From contig JADCGL010000020.1 in assembly GCA_020248985.1 (NCBI GenBank), positions 1 to 64,000 on the forward strand: 64,000 bases of DNA. The letters run 5' to 3'. Of this stretch, positions 1 through 9,824 are shown piece by piece. Numbering within the stretch: position 1 is the first letter of the stretch; the number at the start of each line of letters is the position of its first letter. The notes under the pieces were generated by a model that was not told the origin of the DNA, made no database searches, and saw only the letters and a list, made by a program, of their open reading frames with translations. Origin of the DNA: Telmatospirillum sp. Its GTDB lineage: Bacteria; Pseudomonadota; Alphaproteobacteria; CACIAM-22H2. Made by a program: the position numbers and the translations under genes.

Positions 1-27
1 GATTTCGCGCCCAAAATCCTGCCGACG

Positions 28-1554
28 ATGCTCGAGCAGTTCCACCGGTCGATCACGCTGGTGATCCCGCCGTCGTCGTTCCTGCTGGACGAGCGCGTGT
101 TCGTGAGCCTTGGTGTTCTCAAAGTGGCGGCGGCGCTGGAGCGCAAGGGCATCCATGTGAACCTGCTCGACCTGTCGGGCATCGCCAACTATCTCGACGC
201 GCTCGAGACCTACGCGCGCAAGACGCAAGACACCGTGATCGGCATCACCGCGACCACGCCGCAATTGCCGGCCGTGGCGCTGATCGCCCAGCGCCTGCGC
301 GCGGTGCGCGACGATCTGCGCCTGGTGCTCGGCGGCCCGCACGTCACGCTGACCTATGCGGCCGTGAAGCTCGAGAACAAGTTCGGCCGCACCTCGTTCG
401 GGCGCGCGACCAAAGCCGCCAAGCAGCTCGAAGACATTTTCGACGTGCTGGTGGCCGGCGACGGCGAGCTTGCCGTGTTCAGCGCCATCACGCTGGCCCA
501 GCCGCCCAAGGTCGTCGACGGCGACGACATGAAGGGCGGCTTCTTCATGAACGACGAGATCTATACGCGCACGCCCGAGCCCGCCCGCCATCTCGTCGAT
601 CTCAAGAGCTACAAATACACGGTCGAATCCTTCCCGGCCACGAGCCTGATCGCGCAGCTCGGCTGCCCGTTCAATTGCGGCTTCTGCGGCGGGCGCAATT
701 CGAAGAGCCTGCGCGTGATCCGCACGCGCCCGACCAAGGCGATCGTGGACGAGGTCGAGCGGCTTTATCTCGATTACGGCTACACCGGCTACATGTTCTA
801 CGACGACGAATTGAACGTGAACAAGTCGATGGTCGAGCTCATGAATGCGCTCACCGACCTGCAGATGAAGCACGGCGTGGAGTTCCGGCTGCGCGGCTTC
901 GTGAAGTCGGAACTGTTCAACGACGCGCAGGCCGAGGCCATGTACCGGGCGGGCTTCCGCTGGCTCTTGTGCGGCTTCGAGGCCGCCAATCCGCGCATCC
1001 TCGAAAACATCGAGAAGCGCGCCTCGCTCGAAGACAACACGCGCGCGGTCGAGATCGCCAAGCGCCACAATCTCAAGATCAAGGCGCTGATGTCGGTCGG
1101 CCATCCGGGCGAATCCGCGCAGTCGATCCAGGACATCGAAGACTGGCTGATCAAGATGCAGGTCGACGATTTCGACTGCACGGTCATCACCACCTATCCC
1201 GGCACGCCGTACTACGATCTGGCCGTTCCGCACGAAAGCCAGAAGGGCGTGTGGACCTTCACGCAGAGCAAGCACGGCGACCGGCTGCATTCCTACGAGG
1301 TCGACTTCATGACGACGCCCGAATACTACAAGGGCGATCCGAACGGCGGCTACCGCGCCTTCGTGTTCACCGACCACATGACGTCGGAAGAAATCGTCAA
1401 GCTGCGCAACAAGCTCGAGACGCGCGTGCGCGACGTGTTGAACATCCCGTTCAATCCGGGCCGCGCCGCGATGCGCTTCGAACATTCGATGGGCCAGGGC
1501 CTGCCCGACTTCATCCTGCGCAACACCGCAGCCCAAGGCCAAGCTGCAGAGTAG
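28..1554 (+). CDS. B12-binding-type radical SAM protein (5' end may lie upstream)
   Basis: The protein has an N-terminal Rossmann-like region with the typical opening of cobalamin-binding radical SAM enzymes (a VIPPS segment, then alternating helices and strands up to about residue 150). A radical SAM core follows, with the cluster motif CxxxCxxC at C213, C217 and C220. From the family, it should reduce S-adenosylmethionine with a [4Fe-4S] cluster and carry out a methyl transfer or rearrangement; the substrate cannot be read from the sequence. The frame is open from base 1 to the ATG at 28, so the true start may lie outside the window and the 508-residue length is a minimum. It converges on the FkbM methyltransferase gene, only 17 bases away. 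Confidence 0.8.
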   Translation: MLEQFHRSITLVIPPSSFLLDERVFVSLGVLKVAAALERKGIHVNLLDLSGIANYLDALETYARKTQDTVIGITATTPQLPAVALIAQRLRAVRDDLRLVLGGPHVTLTYAAVKLENKFGRTSFGRATKAAKQLEDIFDVLVAGDGELAVFSAITLAQPPKVVDGDDMKGGFFMNDEIYTRTPEPARHLVDLKSYKYTVESFPATSLIAQLGCPFNCGFCGGRNSKSLRVIRTRPTKAIVDEVERLYLDYGYTGYMFYDDELNVNKSMVELMNALTDLQMKHGVEFRLRGFVKSELFNDAQAEAMYRAGFRWLLCGFEAANPRILENIEKRASLEDNTRAVEIAKRHNLKIKALMSVGHPGESAQSIQDIEDWLIKMQVDDFDCTVITTYPGTPYYDLAVPHESQKGVWTFTQSKHGDRLHSYEVDFMTTPEYYKGDPNGGYRAFVFTDHMTSEEIVKLRNKLETRVRDVLNIPFNPGRAAMRFEHSMGQGLPDFILRNTAAQGQAAE

Positions 1555-1571
1555 GGGCGGCCGAGTAGACC

Positions 1572-2501
1572 TCAGAGTCGGTCGGGGACTGCCAGCAGCA
1601 CCTGGCCCATCGGAATTTCTTCGGTGACCGGGCGGCGTGCGCCGAACTCGACCTGGTAGGTCGCGTAGCCGAGTTCCTTGAAAAAGCGCACCGCGTCCAT
1701 CAGGCACAGCGATTGGCGCGCCCAGTAGGACGGCTCCCACAGGAAAAAGATTTTCGGGCGGTGGCGCTTGATCGTCTCGATGCCGCCCTGCAACGCATTC
1801 CATTCTTCGCCCTGCGCCAGCAGCTTGATCACGTCGAGGCGCGGAATCGGGTTGGCCGCGACGTAGTCGTCGAGCGACCAGACCTTCATGTCGATCGTCG
1901 TCGTCGAGCGGCCGACATTGGCGGCCTGCAGCGAGGCATTGGCGAAATTGCCGATCGTGTCGTCGTGCAAAAAGAGCTGGCGCGTTTCCGTGCGGCTCGA
2001 AATCGCGGCCTGGTTCACGGTCACGTTGGCGAGGCCGTTCAGATTCATGTTGGCCTTGAGCCGGCCCAGCGGATGCGGATCGGGCTCGAACACATGCACC
2101 TGGCCCGCGGGCCCGACGCGGTTGGCCATGATCATCGCATGCATGCCGATATTCGAGCCGATGTCGAACGCGACCTGGCCCGGGCGCAGCATGCGGTTCA
2201 AAAGCTTCGAGATTTGCGGCCGGAAAGCGCCGTAGAAATAGATGTACCACTCGAGAAACGAGTGCGTGTCGATATTGATGACCATGCCCTGGTCGTAGTC
2301 GAGCACGGTGCGCACGGGCCGCGCATTGCCGGGCGGATGGAGGGCGCGCACGAAGCGGTCCGTGCCCTTCGGGTGGAAGCGGCGCGTGGCCCAGGCCAGC
2401 AGCGGAACCCAGGCAGGGGACGTCGAATCGGCCGATGGGGGAAGCGTTGCGGACAAAGACGGGTGCTCTTGCGACTGGCTGTTGGCCTTAAGTAAAGACA
2501 T
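1572..2501 (-). CDS. FkbM family methyltransferase
   Basis: This is a SAM-dependent O-methyltransferase of the FkbM family, which usually methylates hydroxyls of sugars or secondary metabolites. The SAM-binding motif (FDIGSNIGMHA) lies around residue 115, followed by FEPDP and, further on, an LDVIK segment typical of FkbM enzymes. The first ~50 residues are low-complexity and Ser/Pro-rich. I chose the ATG at 2501 because a GAGGG sits five bases before it; a TTG four codons upstream (2513) is possible. The product is about 309 residues. The target is unknown; the surrounding glycan genes suggest a sugar. Confidence 0.78.
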   Translation of the reverse strand: MSLLKANSQSQEHPSLSATLPPSADSTSPAWVPLLAWATRRFHPKGTDRFVRALHPPGNARPVRTVLDYDQGMVINIDTHSFLEWYIYFYGAFRPQISKLLNRMLRPGQVAFDIGSNIGMHAMIMANRVGPAGQVHVFEPDPHPLGRLKANMNLNGLANVTVNQAAISSRTETRQLFLHDDTIGNFANASLQAANVGRSTTTIDMKVWSLDDYVAANPIPRLDVIKLLAQGEEWNALQGGIETIKRHRPKIFFLWEPSYWARQSLCLMDAVRFFKELGYATYQVEFGARRPVTEEIPMGQVLLAVPDRL

Positions 2502-2603
2502 TTTCGCCCTCAATCTACCCTTTCCAGACCCCCAGCAACGGCTTTTCTCGAACCTCTATTCCACCCCCAAGATGGGATAGTTACGCCGAAAATGCCCGAG
2601 CTT

Positions 2604-2633
2604 TTGCCCGGCCGCAACAATTCGGCCTATGAT
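2604..2633 (+). promoter_or_regulatory. Candidate sigma70-type promoter of the glutamate dehydrogenase gene
   Basis: TTGCCC (2604-2609) and TATGAT (2628-2633) are separated by 18 bases, leaving a leader of roughly 50 bases before the ATG at 2690. A GGGGAG ribosome-binding site precedes that ATG. The two boxes fit a housekeeping promoter only moderately well. The region 2502-2689 is the divergent spacer between the FkbM and glutamate dehydrogenase genes. Confidence 0.35.
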
Positions 2634-2689
2634 GTCGCGCAAATATCACGGTCATAAGGGTAAAATCCGGATCTTTCTGGGGAGTTGCC

Positions 2690-5600
2690 ATGCCCATCCG
2701 TGCCGAAAGCCGCAAGACCGAAATCCTCGCGCGCGTGGCAAGCCTCGCCCGCCAGCGCCTGTCCGGGGCGGCGGCCGATACGGCCGAGGCCTTCATCAAG
2801 CGCTTCTACGCCAATGTGGCGGCCGACGATCTGGCCGAGCGCAGCCCTGAGGATCTCTACGGCTCGGCGCTGGCTTTGTGGTCGTTCGGGCGCCTGCGCG
2901 GGCCCGCCAAAGCCAAAGTGCGCGTCTACAATCCGCGCCTGTCCGAGCATGGCTGGCACTCGAACCATACGGTCGTCGAGATCGTCAACGACGACATGCC
3001 GTTCCTGGTCGATTCGATCACGGCCGAAATCAACCGGCGCGAACTTTCCGTGCATTTGGTGATCCACCCGGTCGTCGCGGTTGTGCGCGACGAAGGCGGT
3101 GCGGCGCTCGGGCTCAGCGACGAGGGTGCCCGCGAAAGCTTCATGCATGTGGAGATCGACGCGCAAGGCGACCAAGCGCAGCTCGACACGATCCGCGACG
3201 GCATCCAAGACGTGCTCGACGACGTGCGCGCCTGCGTCGTCGATTGGCGCGCGATGCTGGGCCATGTGCAAAGCGTGGTCGATGGGTTCGCCGCCGCACC
3301 GCCGCCGCGCGACGCCGCCGAAATCGCGACGACGCGCGATTTTCTGACCTGGCTTGCAGCCGACAATTTCACCTTTTTGGGATATCGCGAATACGAATAC
3401 CACGGCGAAGGCACGACCTTCCGCAGCGTCGTGAAGGCGGGTTCGGGCCTGGGCCTCGCGCGCGCCGAGAGCTTCGTCGTGTTCGACGTGCTGCGCCGCA
3501 TCGCCGAACTGCCGGCGACTTTGCAGCATTTTGTGCGCGCCCCCGACCTTTTGCGCGTCGCCAAAGCCAATCGCCGCTCGAGCGTGCACAGGCCGGCCTA
3601 TCTCGACGCGATCGGCATCAAGGTCTACGACGCGGACGGCACGGTCGTCGGCGAAAAAGTGTTTCTGGGGCTGTTCACCTCGGCCGCCTACATGCAGCGC
3701 CCGCGTGAAATCCCGCTGCTGCGCGACAAGGTGGCGGCCGTCGTCGCCAAGGCCGATTTTGCGTCGGACGGGCACAACGCCAAAGCCTTGCAGCACATTC
3801 TCGAGACCTATCCGCGCGAGGAGCTGTTCCAGAGCACGGTCGACGAGCTTTACGAGACGGCCCTCGGCATTCTGCGGCTGCAGGAGCGCCAGCGCATCGC
3901 GCTCTTCCTGCGGCGCGATCCGTTCGACCGCTTCGTTTCGGCCCTCGTCTATGCGCCGCGCGACCGCTTCAACACGGAGTTGCGCGACAATTTCCACACG
4001 ATCCTCGCCAAAGCCTATGCGGGCCGCAAATCGGCGTTCTATGTGACGCTCGCCGACGACAGCGCGCTCGTGCGCTGCCATTTCATCGTCGGCACCACGC
4101 CGGGGGCGATCCCGGACATCCGCGTGGAAGACGTCGAGGCCCAGCTCGTCGAGGCCGGGCGCGGGTTTGCCGACCGTCTCAAAGACGCGCTTGTGGCCGC
4201 ATCCGGCGAAGAGCGCGGCCTGGCCAAATTGCGCCGCTTCCAATCGGCCTTTCCGGCCGCCTATCGCGAGCATTTCACGCCCGAGCAGGCGGTGGCCGAC
4301 ATCGCCTCGGTCGAGGCCGTACTGGCCCGCGAGACCACGCTCGCCCTCAATCTCTATCGCAGCGTCGAAGCGGCCGAAAACGAATTGCGCTTGCGCATCT
4401 TCCACCGCAACTCGCCAGTTCCGTTGTCCGATGTGCTGCCGATGCTCGAGAGCATGGGCCTCAAAGTGATGACGGAAGAGCCCTTTCGCATCCAGCCGCT
4501 GAATGCCGCCGCCGCGCGTGCGGCGGGCGATGTCTACATGCACGATCTCTCGCTCGTCGTACATGCGGGCGTCGTCGTCGATTTGGCGCGCGTGAAGCCG
4601 CTGTTCGAAGAGGCATTCGCCGCCGTATGGGCCGGCAATGCCGCGTCCGACGGCTTCAACCGGCTCGTGCTGTCGGCCGCCATGTCCACGCGCGAGGTCA
4701 CGGTGTTGCGCGCGTTGGCCGCCTATCTGCGCCAGGCCGGCATACCCTTCAGTCAGCCCTATATGGAAGACACGCTGGCGCGCCATCCGAAGATCGCGCG
4801 GCGTTTGGTCGATTTCTTCAAGGCCTGCCACGACCCGGCTTTCGCGGGCGACCGCGACACGGCCGTGCGCGGCATCGCCGTCGAAATCGCCCATTTGCTC
4901 GACGATGTTGCCAATCTCGACGAAGACCGCATCCTGCGCCGCTTTCTCAACCTGCTGCAGGCGGCCCTGCGCACGAACTATTTCCAGGCGGGTGCGGATG
5001 GGGCGCCCAAGACGTATCTGTCGATCAAGTTCGACAGCCAGAAGATCGACGAATTGCCGCTGCCGCGCCCGCTGGTGGAAGTGTGGGTCTATTCGACGCG
5101 CGTCGAAGCCGTGCATCTGCGCGGCGGCAAGGTTGCGCGCGGCGGCATTCGCTGGTCGGATCGGCGCGAAGATTTCCGCACCGAAATCCTGGGCCTCATC
5201 AAGGCGCAGATGGTCAAGAACGCCGTCATCGTGCCCGTGGGCTCGAAGGGCGGCTTTTTCGTGAAGCGCCCGCCGCCGGCGGAAGCCGGCCGCGAGGCCT
5301 ATATGGCCGAGGGCATTGCCTGTTACCAGACGCTGATGCGCGGCCTGCTCGACATCACCGACAACATCGTGGCCGGCAAAATCGTGCCGCCCAAAAACGT
5401 GGTGCGGCGCGACGGCGATGATCCCTATCTCGTGGTCGCGGCCGACAAGGGGACGGCGACGTTCTCCGACATCGCGAATGCGATCTCGATCGAATACGGT
5501 CACTGGCTCGGCGACGCCTTCGCCTCGGGCGGGTCGGCGGGCTACGACCACAAGGGCATGGGCATTACGGCGCGCGGGGCCTGGGAAGCAGTCAAGCGCC

Positions 5601-7540
5601 ATTTCCGCGAAATGGGCATCGACACGCAAGCCCAAGCGCACACATGCGTGGGCGTGGGCGACATGTCGGGCGACGTGTTCGGCAACGGCCTGTTGCGCTC
5701 GCGCTTCACGAAGCTCGTGGGCGCCTTCGACCATCGCCATATCTTCATCGACCCCAATCCGGACGCCGAAGCGGCGTTTGCCGAGCGTGCGCGCATGTTC
5801 AAGCTGCCGCGCTCGTCCTGGGCCGACTACGATCCGAAGCTGATCTCCGCAGGCGGCGGCGTGTTCGACCGCAAGGCGAAGTCGATCAAGCTCACGCCGC
5901 AGATCAAGCAGCTCTTCGGCATATCGGCCGACAGCGTCACGCCGTTCGAGCTCATGAAGGCGATGCTGCTGGCCGAGGTCGATCTCCTGTGGTTCGGCGG
6001 GATCGGCAACTACATCAAGGCCTCGAGCGAAACCAATGCCGAGGCGGGCGACCGTGCGAACGACGCGATCCGCGTGAACGGGGCCGACATCCGCGCGCGC
6101 GTCGTGGGCGAGGGCGCCAATCTGGGTGCGACCCAGCGCGGGCGCATCGAATACGCGTCCAAGGGCGGGCGCATCAACACCGACGCCATCGACAATTCGG
6201 CCGGTGTCGCCACGTCCGACCACGAGGTCAATATCAAGATCCTGCTCGGGGCCGTGATGGCACAGGGCGACATGACGCTCAAACAGCGCGACGTGCTGCT
6301 CGCCGAAATGACCGACGAGCTCGGCCTGCAGGTCTTGCGCGACAACTACCTGCAAACCCAGGCGATCAGCTTGGCCGAGGCCGAAGGGCCAGCCGGGATC
6401 GAGCGCGTGGCGCGCCTGATGCGTCACCAGGAGAAGACGGGCCGTCTCAACCGGACCATCGAGTTCCTGCCCGACGACGAAGCGATGGCCGCCCGCGCGG
6501 CGGCATCGAAGGGCCTCACCCGGCCCGAGTTTGCCGTGATGCTGGCCTACGCCAAGATGGGGCTCTACGAGGATCTGCTGGCGAGCAACCTGCCGGACGA
6601 TCCGTATCTGTCGGGCGATCTCGTCAAATACTTCCCGCATGCGCTGCGCCGCGGCCACAAGGACGCGATCCTCAAACATCCGCTGCGGCGCGAGATCGTG
6701 GCGACGATGGTCACCAACTCGCTCGTCAATCGCTGCGGCATTGGTTTCGCGTTCGAGCAGGGCGAGCGCAGCGGGCGCAGCCCGGGCGACGTCGCGCGCG
6801 CCTATCTGCTGGCGCGCGACGCGTTCGGGCTGCTCGGCATCTGGGCGCAGATCGAAGCGCTCGACAACAAGGCCGAAGCTGCGTTGCAGCTCGGCATGCT
6901 GCGCGCGACGATGACGATTCTCGACAAAGCCACGACATGGCTCTTGCGCAATCTCGAATCTGCTTTCGACATTGCGGAAGCCTTGGGCGTGTACGGGGCG
7001 GGCATTGCCGAGCTCAAGCGCGAGATCGGGGCGGCCCTCGATTATGAGCGCCAGACGGCGTTCGCGGCCCGCCGCGACGCGCTCGTCGCGGGCGGCGTGC
7101 CTGCCGCTCTTGCGAGCGACGTTGCCGCCCTCGGCGATCTTGCGGCAGCGCTCGATCTCGTGCGCATCCAGCGCCAGACCAAGGCCGACATGGCCCGCGT
7201 GGCACAGGTCTATTTCGCGTTGGGCGCCCGGCTCGGCTTCGACTGGCTGCGCGAGACCGCCGCCCGCATCCCGGCGCGCAGCGCGTGGGCCACGCGCGCG
7301 ATCGCGGCGACGGTCGACGATCTCGACGCGCAGCAGACCGACCTTGCCGTGCGCGCACTTGCCGCCATTCCGGCCGGCGAGGCGGCGGGCATCGACGCGT
7401 TCCTGGCGCTGCACAAATCGGGCGTGGCGCGCTACGAAGCCGTGCTCGGCGAGTTGCGTGCGGCGGGTGCGGCCGACCTTGCGGCCCTCACGGTCGCCGG
7501 CCGCGAGTTGCGCGCTCTCGTCGCCGGGGCCGGCACTTGA
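2690..7540 (+). CDS. gdhB: NAD-specific glutamate dehydrogenase, large (about 180 kDa) class
   Basis: This 1,616-residue protein oxidatively deaminates glutamate to 2-oxoglutarate with NAD in the cytoplasm. The length is that of the L_180 class of NAD-GDHs, which has a long regulatory N-terminal half, a central catalytic domain and a C-terminal extension. The catalytic core is recognisable around residues 815-860 by GGIRWSDRREDFRTE and VPVGSKGGF, and a further glycine-rich dinucleotide region follows. The start is the ATG preceded by GGGGAG. The stop overlaps a TTG start of the downstream transporter, so the two are likely co-transcribed. Complete and without obvious oddities. A long antisense open frame across it is a high-GC shadow. 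Confidence 0.95.
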   Translation: MPIRAESRKTEILARVASLARQRLSGAAADTAEAFIKRFYANVAADDLAERSPEDLYGSALALWSFGRLRGPAKAKVRVYNPRLSEHGWHSNHTVVEIVNDDMPFLVDSITAEINRRELSVHLVIHPVVAVVRDEGGAALGLSDEGARESFMHVEIDAQGDQAQLDTIRDGIQDVLDDVRACVVDWRAMLGHVQSVVDGFAAAPPPRDAAEIATTRDFLTWLAADNFTFLGYREYEYHGEGTTFRSVVKAGSGLGLARAESFVVFDVLRRIAELPATLQHFVRAPDLLRVAKANRRSSVHRPAYLDAIGIKVYDADGTVVGEKVFLGLFTSAAYMQRPREIPLLRDKVAAVVAKADFASDGHNAKALQHILETYPREELFQSTVDELYETALGILRLQERQRIALFLRRDPFDRFVSALVYAPRDRFNTELRDNFHTILAKAYAGRKSAFYVTLADDSALVRCHFIVGTTPGAIPDIRVEDVEAQLVEAGRGFADRLKDALVAASGEERGLAKLRRFQSAFPAAYREHFTPEQAVADIASVEAVLARETTLALNLYRSVEAAENELRLRIFHRNSPVPLSDVLPMLESMGLKVMTEEPFRIQPLNAAAARAAGDVYMHDLSLVVHAGVVVDLARVKPLFEEAFAAVWAGNAASDGFNRLVLSAAMSTREVTVLRALAAYLRQAGIPFSQPYMEDTLARHPKIARRLVDFFKACHDPAFAGDRDTAVRGIAVEIAHLLDDVANLDEDRILRRFLNLLQAALRTNYFQAGADGAPKTYLSIKFDSQKIDELPLPRPLVEVWVYSTRVEAVHLRGGKVARGGIRWSDRREDFRTEILGLIKAQMVKNAVIVPVGSKGGFFVKRPPPAEAGREAYMAEGIACYQTLMRGLLDITDNIVAGKIVPPKNVVRRDGDDPYLVVAADKGTATFSDIANAISIEYGHWLGDAFASGGSAGYDHKGMGITARGAWEAVKRHFREMGIDTQAQAHTCVGVGDMSGDVFGNGLLRSRFTKLVGAFDHRHIFIDPNPDAEAAFAERARMFKLPRSSWADYDPKLISAGGGVFDRKAKSIKLTPQIKQLFGISADSVTPFELMKAMLLAEVDLLWFGGIGNYIKASSETNAEAGDRANDAIRVNGADIRARVVGEGANLGATQRGRIEYASKGGRINTDAIDNSAGVATSDHEVNIKILLGAVMAQGDMTLKQRDVLLAEMTDELGLQVLRDNYLQTQAISLAEAEGPAGIERVARLMRHQEKTGRLNRTIEFLPDDEAMAARAAASKGLTRPEFAVMLAYAKMGLYEDLLASNLPDDPYLSGDLVKYFPHALRRGHKDAILKHPLRREIVATMVTNSLVNRCGIGFAFEQGERSGRSPGDVARAYLLARDAFGLLGIWAQIEALDNKAEAALQLGMLRATMTILDKATTWLLRNLESAFDIAEALGVYGAGIAELKREIGAALDYERQTAFAARRDALVAGGVPAALASDVAALGDLAAALDLVRIQRQTKADMARVAQVYFALGARLGFDWLRETAARIPARSAWATRAIAATVDDLDAQQTDLAVRALAAIPAGEAAGIDAFLALHKSGVARYEAVLGELRAAGAADLAALTVAGRELRALVAGAGT

Positions 7541-8784
7541 ACAGAAAAACGGTCTTCAGCTGGTGCCTCTACGATTGGGCGTCGTCGGCCTTTCCGGCCG
7601 TGATTACGACGTTCATCTTCGCGACGTACTTCACGCAGAACGTCGCCCCTGATCCGGTGACCGGGACCGCCATGTGGGGCCATGCGGCGGCGATCGCGGG
7701 CCTTTGCATCGCGTTGCTGGGGCCGATCCTGGGTGCCGTCGCCGACCATGGCGGGCGCCAGAAACCCTATCTTGCGGCCTTCACGCTGCTGGCGGCACTT
7801 GCATGCGCCGGGCTGTGGTGGGCGAAGCCCGATCCCGCGTCGGCGATGCTGGCCCTCGTGCTGTTTGCGATCGCCACGATCGCGTTCGAACTTGCGACGA
7901 TCTTCTACAATGCACTCTTGCCGAAAGTCGCAACGCCCGACCAGATCGGCCGTGTCTCGGGCTGGGGCTGGGGGCTTGGCTATGTCGGCGGCATCGTGTG
8001 CTTGGCCGTGCTGCTGTTCGGCTTCGTACAGACGGCGACACCGCCCTTCGGGCTCGACCGCTCGGCGGCCGAGCACGTCCGCATCGTCGGGCCGTTCACG
8101 GGCTTTTGGTGGGTGGTCTTCGCGTTGCCGCTGCTGCTCGTGCTGCGCGAAGGCCCGTCGCAGATGGCGCCGCTGGCGGCCGTCAAAAAGGGTTTGGCCG
8201 ACATGGCCGCCTTGCGCGGCTTCGTGCGCGCCAATCCCGCCATCGGCTGGTTCCTGCTTGCGAACATGATCTATACCGACGGGCTCACGACCTTGTTTGC
8301 GTTCGGTGCCATCTATGCGGCTGGCACCTTCGGCATGAAGCTCGAAGAGGTCATCGTGTTCGGCATTGCGCTCAATTTGAGTGCGGGGATCGGCGCCTTC
8401 GCGTTTGCGTGGCTCGACGACCGTATGGGCTCGCGCAAGACGATCATGATCGGGCTCGTGTGTCTGACCGCGATCGGTGCTGCCCTGCTCGTCGTCGAAT
8501 CGAAAACGGCGTTCTGGGTGCTGGGCGTTGCAATAGGCCCGTTTTTCGGGCCCGTGCAGGCCGCAAGCCGTTCGCTTGCCGCACGCTTGGCGCCCGAGGC
8601 CCAGCGCGGCCAAGTCTTCGGGCTGTTCGCGCTGTCGGGCCGCATCACGGCCTTCATGGGCCCGGCGATCTTGGGCACGGTCACGCTGGCGTTCGAGAGC
8701 CAGCGTGTGGGCATGGCGACGATCCTGCCGTTTTTCGCGCTCGGCTTGTTCGTGCTGTGGCGCAAAGTGCCCGATATCCGCTAA
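7537..8784 (+). CDS. MFS transporter, UMF1/Atg22-like
   Basis: This is a multispanning permease of about 415 residues. The N-terminus (WCLYDWASSAF) is characteristic of the UMF1/Atg22 branch of the major facilitator superfamily, whose fungal members export amino acids from the vacuole. About twelve hydrophobic segments are visible, with a loop carrying a DHGGRQKP element after TM2, as in MFS loop 2-3. The start is inferred to be the TTG at 7537, which overlaps the glutamate dehydrogenase stop (TTGA); this removes a non-homologous upstream extension. Coupling to glutamate catabolism hints at an amino-acid or related substrate, but that is inference. Confidence 0.85.
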   Translation: MNRKTVFSWCLYDWASSAFPAVITTFIFATYFTQNVAPDPVTGTAMWGHAAAIAGLCIALLGPILGAVADHGGRQKPYLAAFTLLAALACAGLWWAKPDPASAMLALVLFAIATIAFELATIFYNALLPKVATPDQIGRVSGWGWGLGYVGGIVCLAVLLFGFVQTATPPFGLDRSAAEHVRIVGPFTGFWWVVFALPLLLVLREGPSQMAPLAAVKKGLADMAALRGFVRANPAIGWFLLANMIYTDGLTTLFAFGAIYAAGTFGMKLEEVIVFGIALNLSAGIGAFAFAWLDDRMGSRKTIMIGLVCLTAIGAALLVVESKTAFWVLGVAIGPFFGPVQAASRSLAARLAPEAQRGQVFGLFALSGRITAFMGPAILGTVTLAFESQRVGMATILPFFALGLFVLWRKVPDIR

Positions 8785-8794
8785 ACATCGCGCC

Positions 8795-9736
8795 ATGAGT
8801 CGCGTCTGCCATATCTGCAATGCCGCCCCCAAATGCCATCATCTCGCGCGCGAGATGATGTACGGCACGCGTCAGACGTTCGATTATTTCGAATGCGGCG
8901 ATTGCGGCGCCTTGCAGATCTCCGACATTCCGGCAGATCTCGCGCAGTTTTATCCGGCCGCCTACTATTCGCTCGAAGGCGCCTTGCCCAAACGCCCGAG
9001 CCTCAAGCGGCGTTTGGGCGCTGCTTGGGCGTACGAGCGCAGCGGCGGCCTGCTCGGCTGGTTTTTCGACGCCCGCAAACCCAATCGCGAATTGCGGCTG
9101 CTGGGCGAGCTCGGAATCGCGCGGACCGACGCGATCCTCGACGTCGGTTGCGGCAAGGGGGCGCGTGTGGCGCGCCTGCGCCAGTTCGGCTTTGCGGCAG
9201 AGGGGATCGACGCGCATCTCGACGGCGACGTGCTGCTCGACGGGACGCGCATCGCAAGGCGCGCAACGCTCGACGAGGTCGCCGGAACTTACCGGCTCGT
9301 GATGTTCCACCACAGTTTCGAGCATCTGCCCGACCAGCACGCGGCGATGGCGGCCGCACGACGTCTCGTCGCGGCCGACGGCTATGCGCTGATGCGCATT
9401 CCGACCTGTTCGTCGGCGGCGTTCGACATCTACGGCGTGGATTGGGTGCAGCTCGACGCGCCAAGGCATCTTTACCTGCATAGCCGCGAGAGTTTTGCGC
9501 GCCTCGCCGCACAGCATGGTTTCCGCATTCTGCGGCTCGACGACGATTCCGACGGCTTCCAGTTCTGGGGTTCGGAGCAGTACAAGCGCGACATTCCGCT
9601 CGCTGACCCACGCGCGCATTCCAAGAGACAGCCGCTGTTTTCGAAGGCCGAACTCGCCGCGTTCGACGCGCGCGCAGCCAAGCTCAACGAAGAGCATCGC
9701 GGCGACCAGTTTTGCGCGGTGCTGGTCCCGGCCTAG
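8795..9736 (+). CDS. Class I SAM-dependent methyltransferase with N-terminal zinc-ribbon-like motif
   Basis: The protein has 313 residues. It begins with paired cysteines (C5, C8 and C34, C37), a likely zinc knuckle found at the start of many glycan-cluster methyltransferases. A Methyltransf_23-like domain follows, with the SAM motif ILDVGCGKG near residue 115 and a conserved HxFEHLP-type segment (HHSFEHLPD) after strand 4. The ATG at 8795 lies 10 bases after the transporter stop; a longer open frame upstream overlaps that gene and is rejected. The substrate is unknown, probably a sugar or lipid-linked glycan intermediate. Confidence 0.8.
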   Translation: MSRVCHICNAAPKCHHLAREMMYGTRQTFDYFECGDCGALQISDIPADLAQFYPAAYYSLEGALPKRPSLKRRLGAAWAYERSGGLLGWFFDARKPNRELRLLGELGIARTDAILDVGCGKGARVARLRQFGFAAEGIDAHLDGDVLLDGTRIARRATLDEVAGTYRLVMFHHSFEHLPDQHAAMAAARRLVAADGYALMRIPTCSSAAFDIYGVDWVQLDAPRHLYLHSRESFARLAAQHGFRILRLDDDSDGFQFWGSEQYKRDIPLADPRAHSKRQPLFSKAELAAFDARAAKLNEEHRGDQFCAVLVPA

Positions 9737-9824
9737 CGCCGCACGCGCCTGTTTCCGGCAATTGCGCACGCCGGGCGGCGTCGCTACATTCGGCGCCCTT
9801 GGAAATGCATGAGCGCGGCGGCGA

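Noticed and set aside
2627-7414. A 1,595-codon open frame antisense to the glutamate dehydrogenase gene
   Set aside because: The translation is Arg/His/Ala-rich and low in sense, has no recognisable domain, and mirrors the GC-rich codon pattern of the real gene on the other strand.
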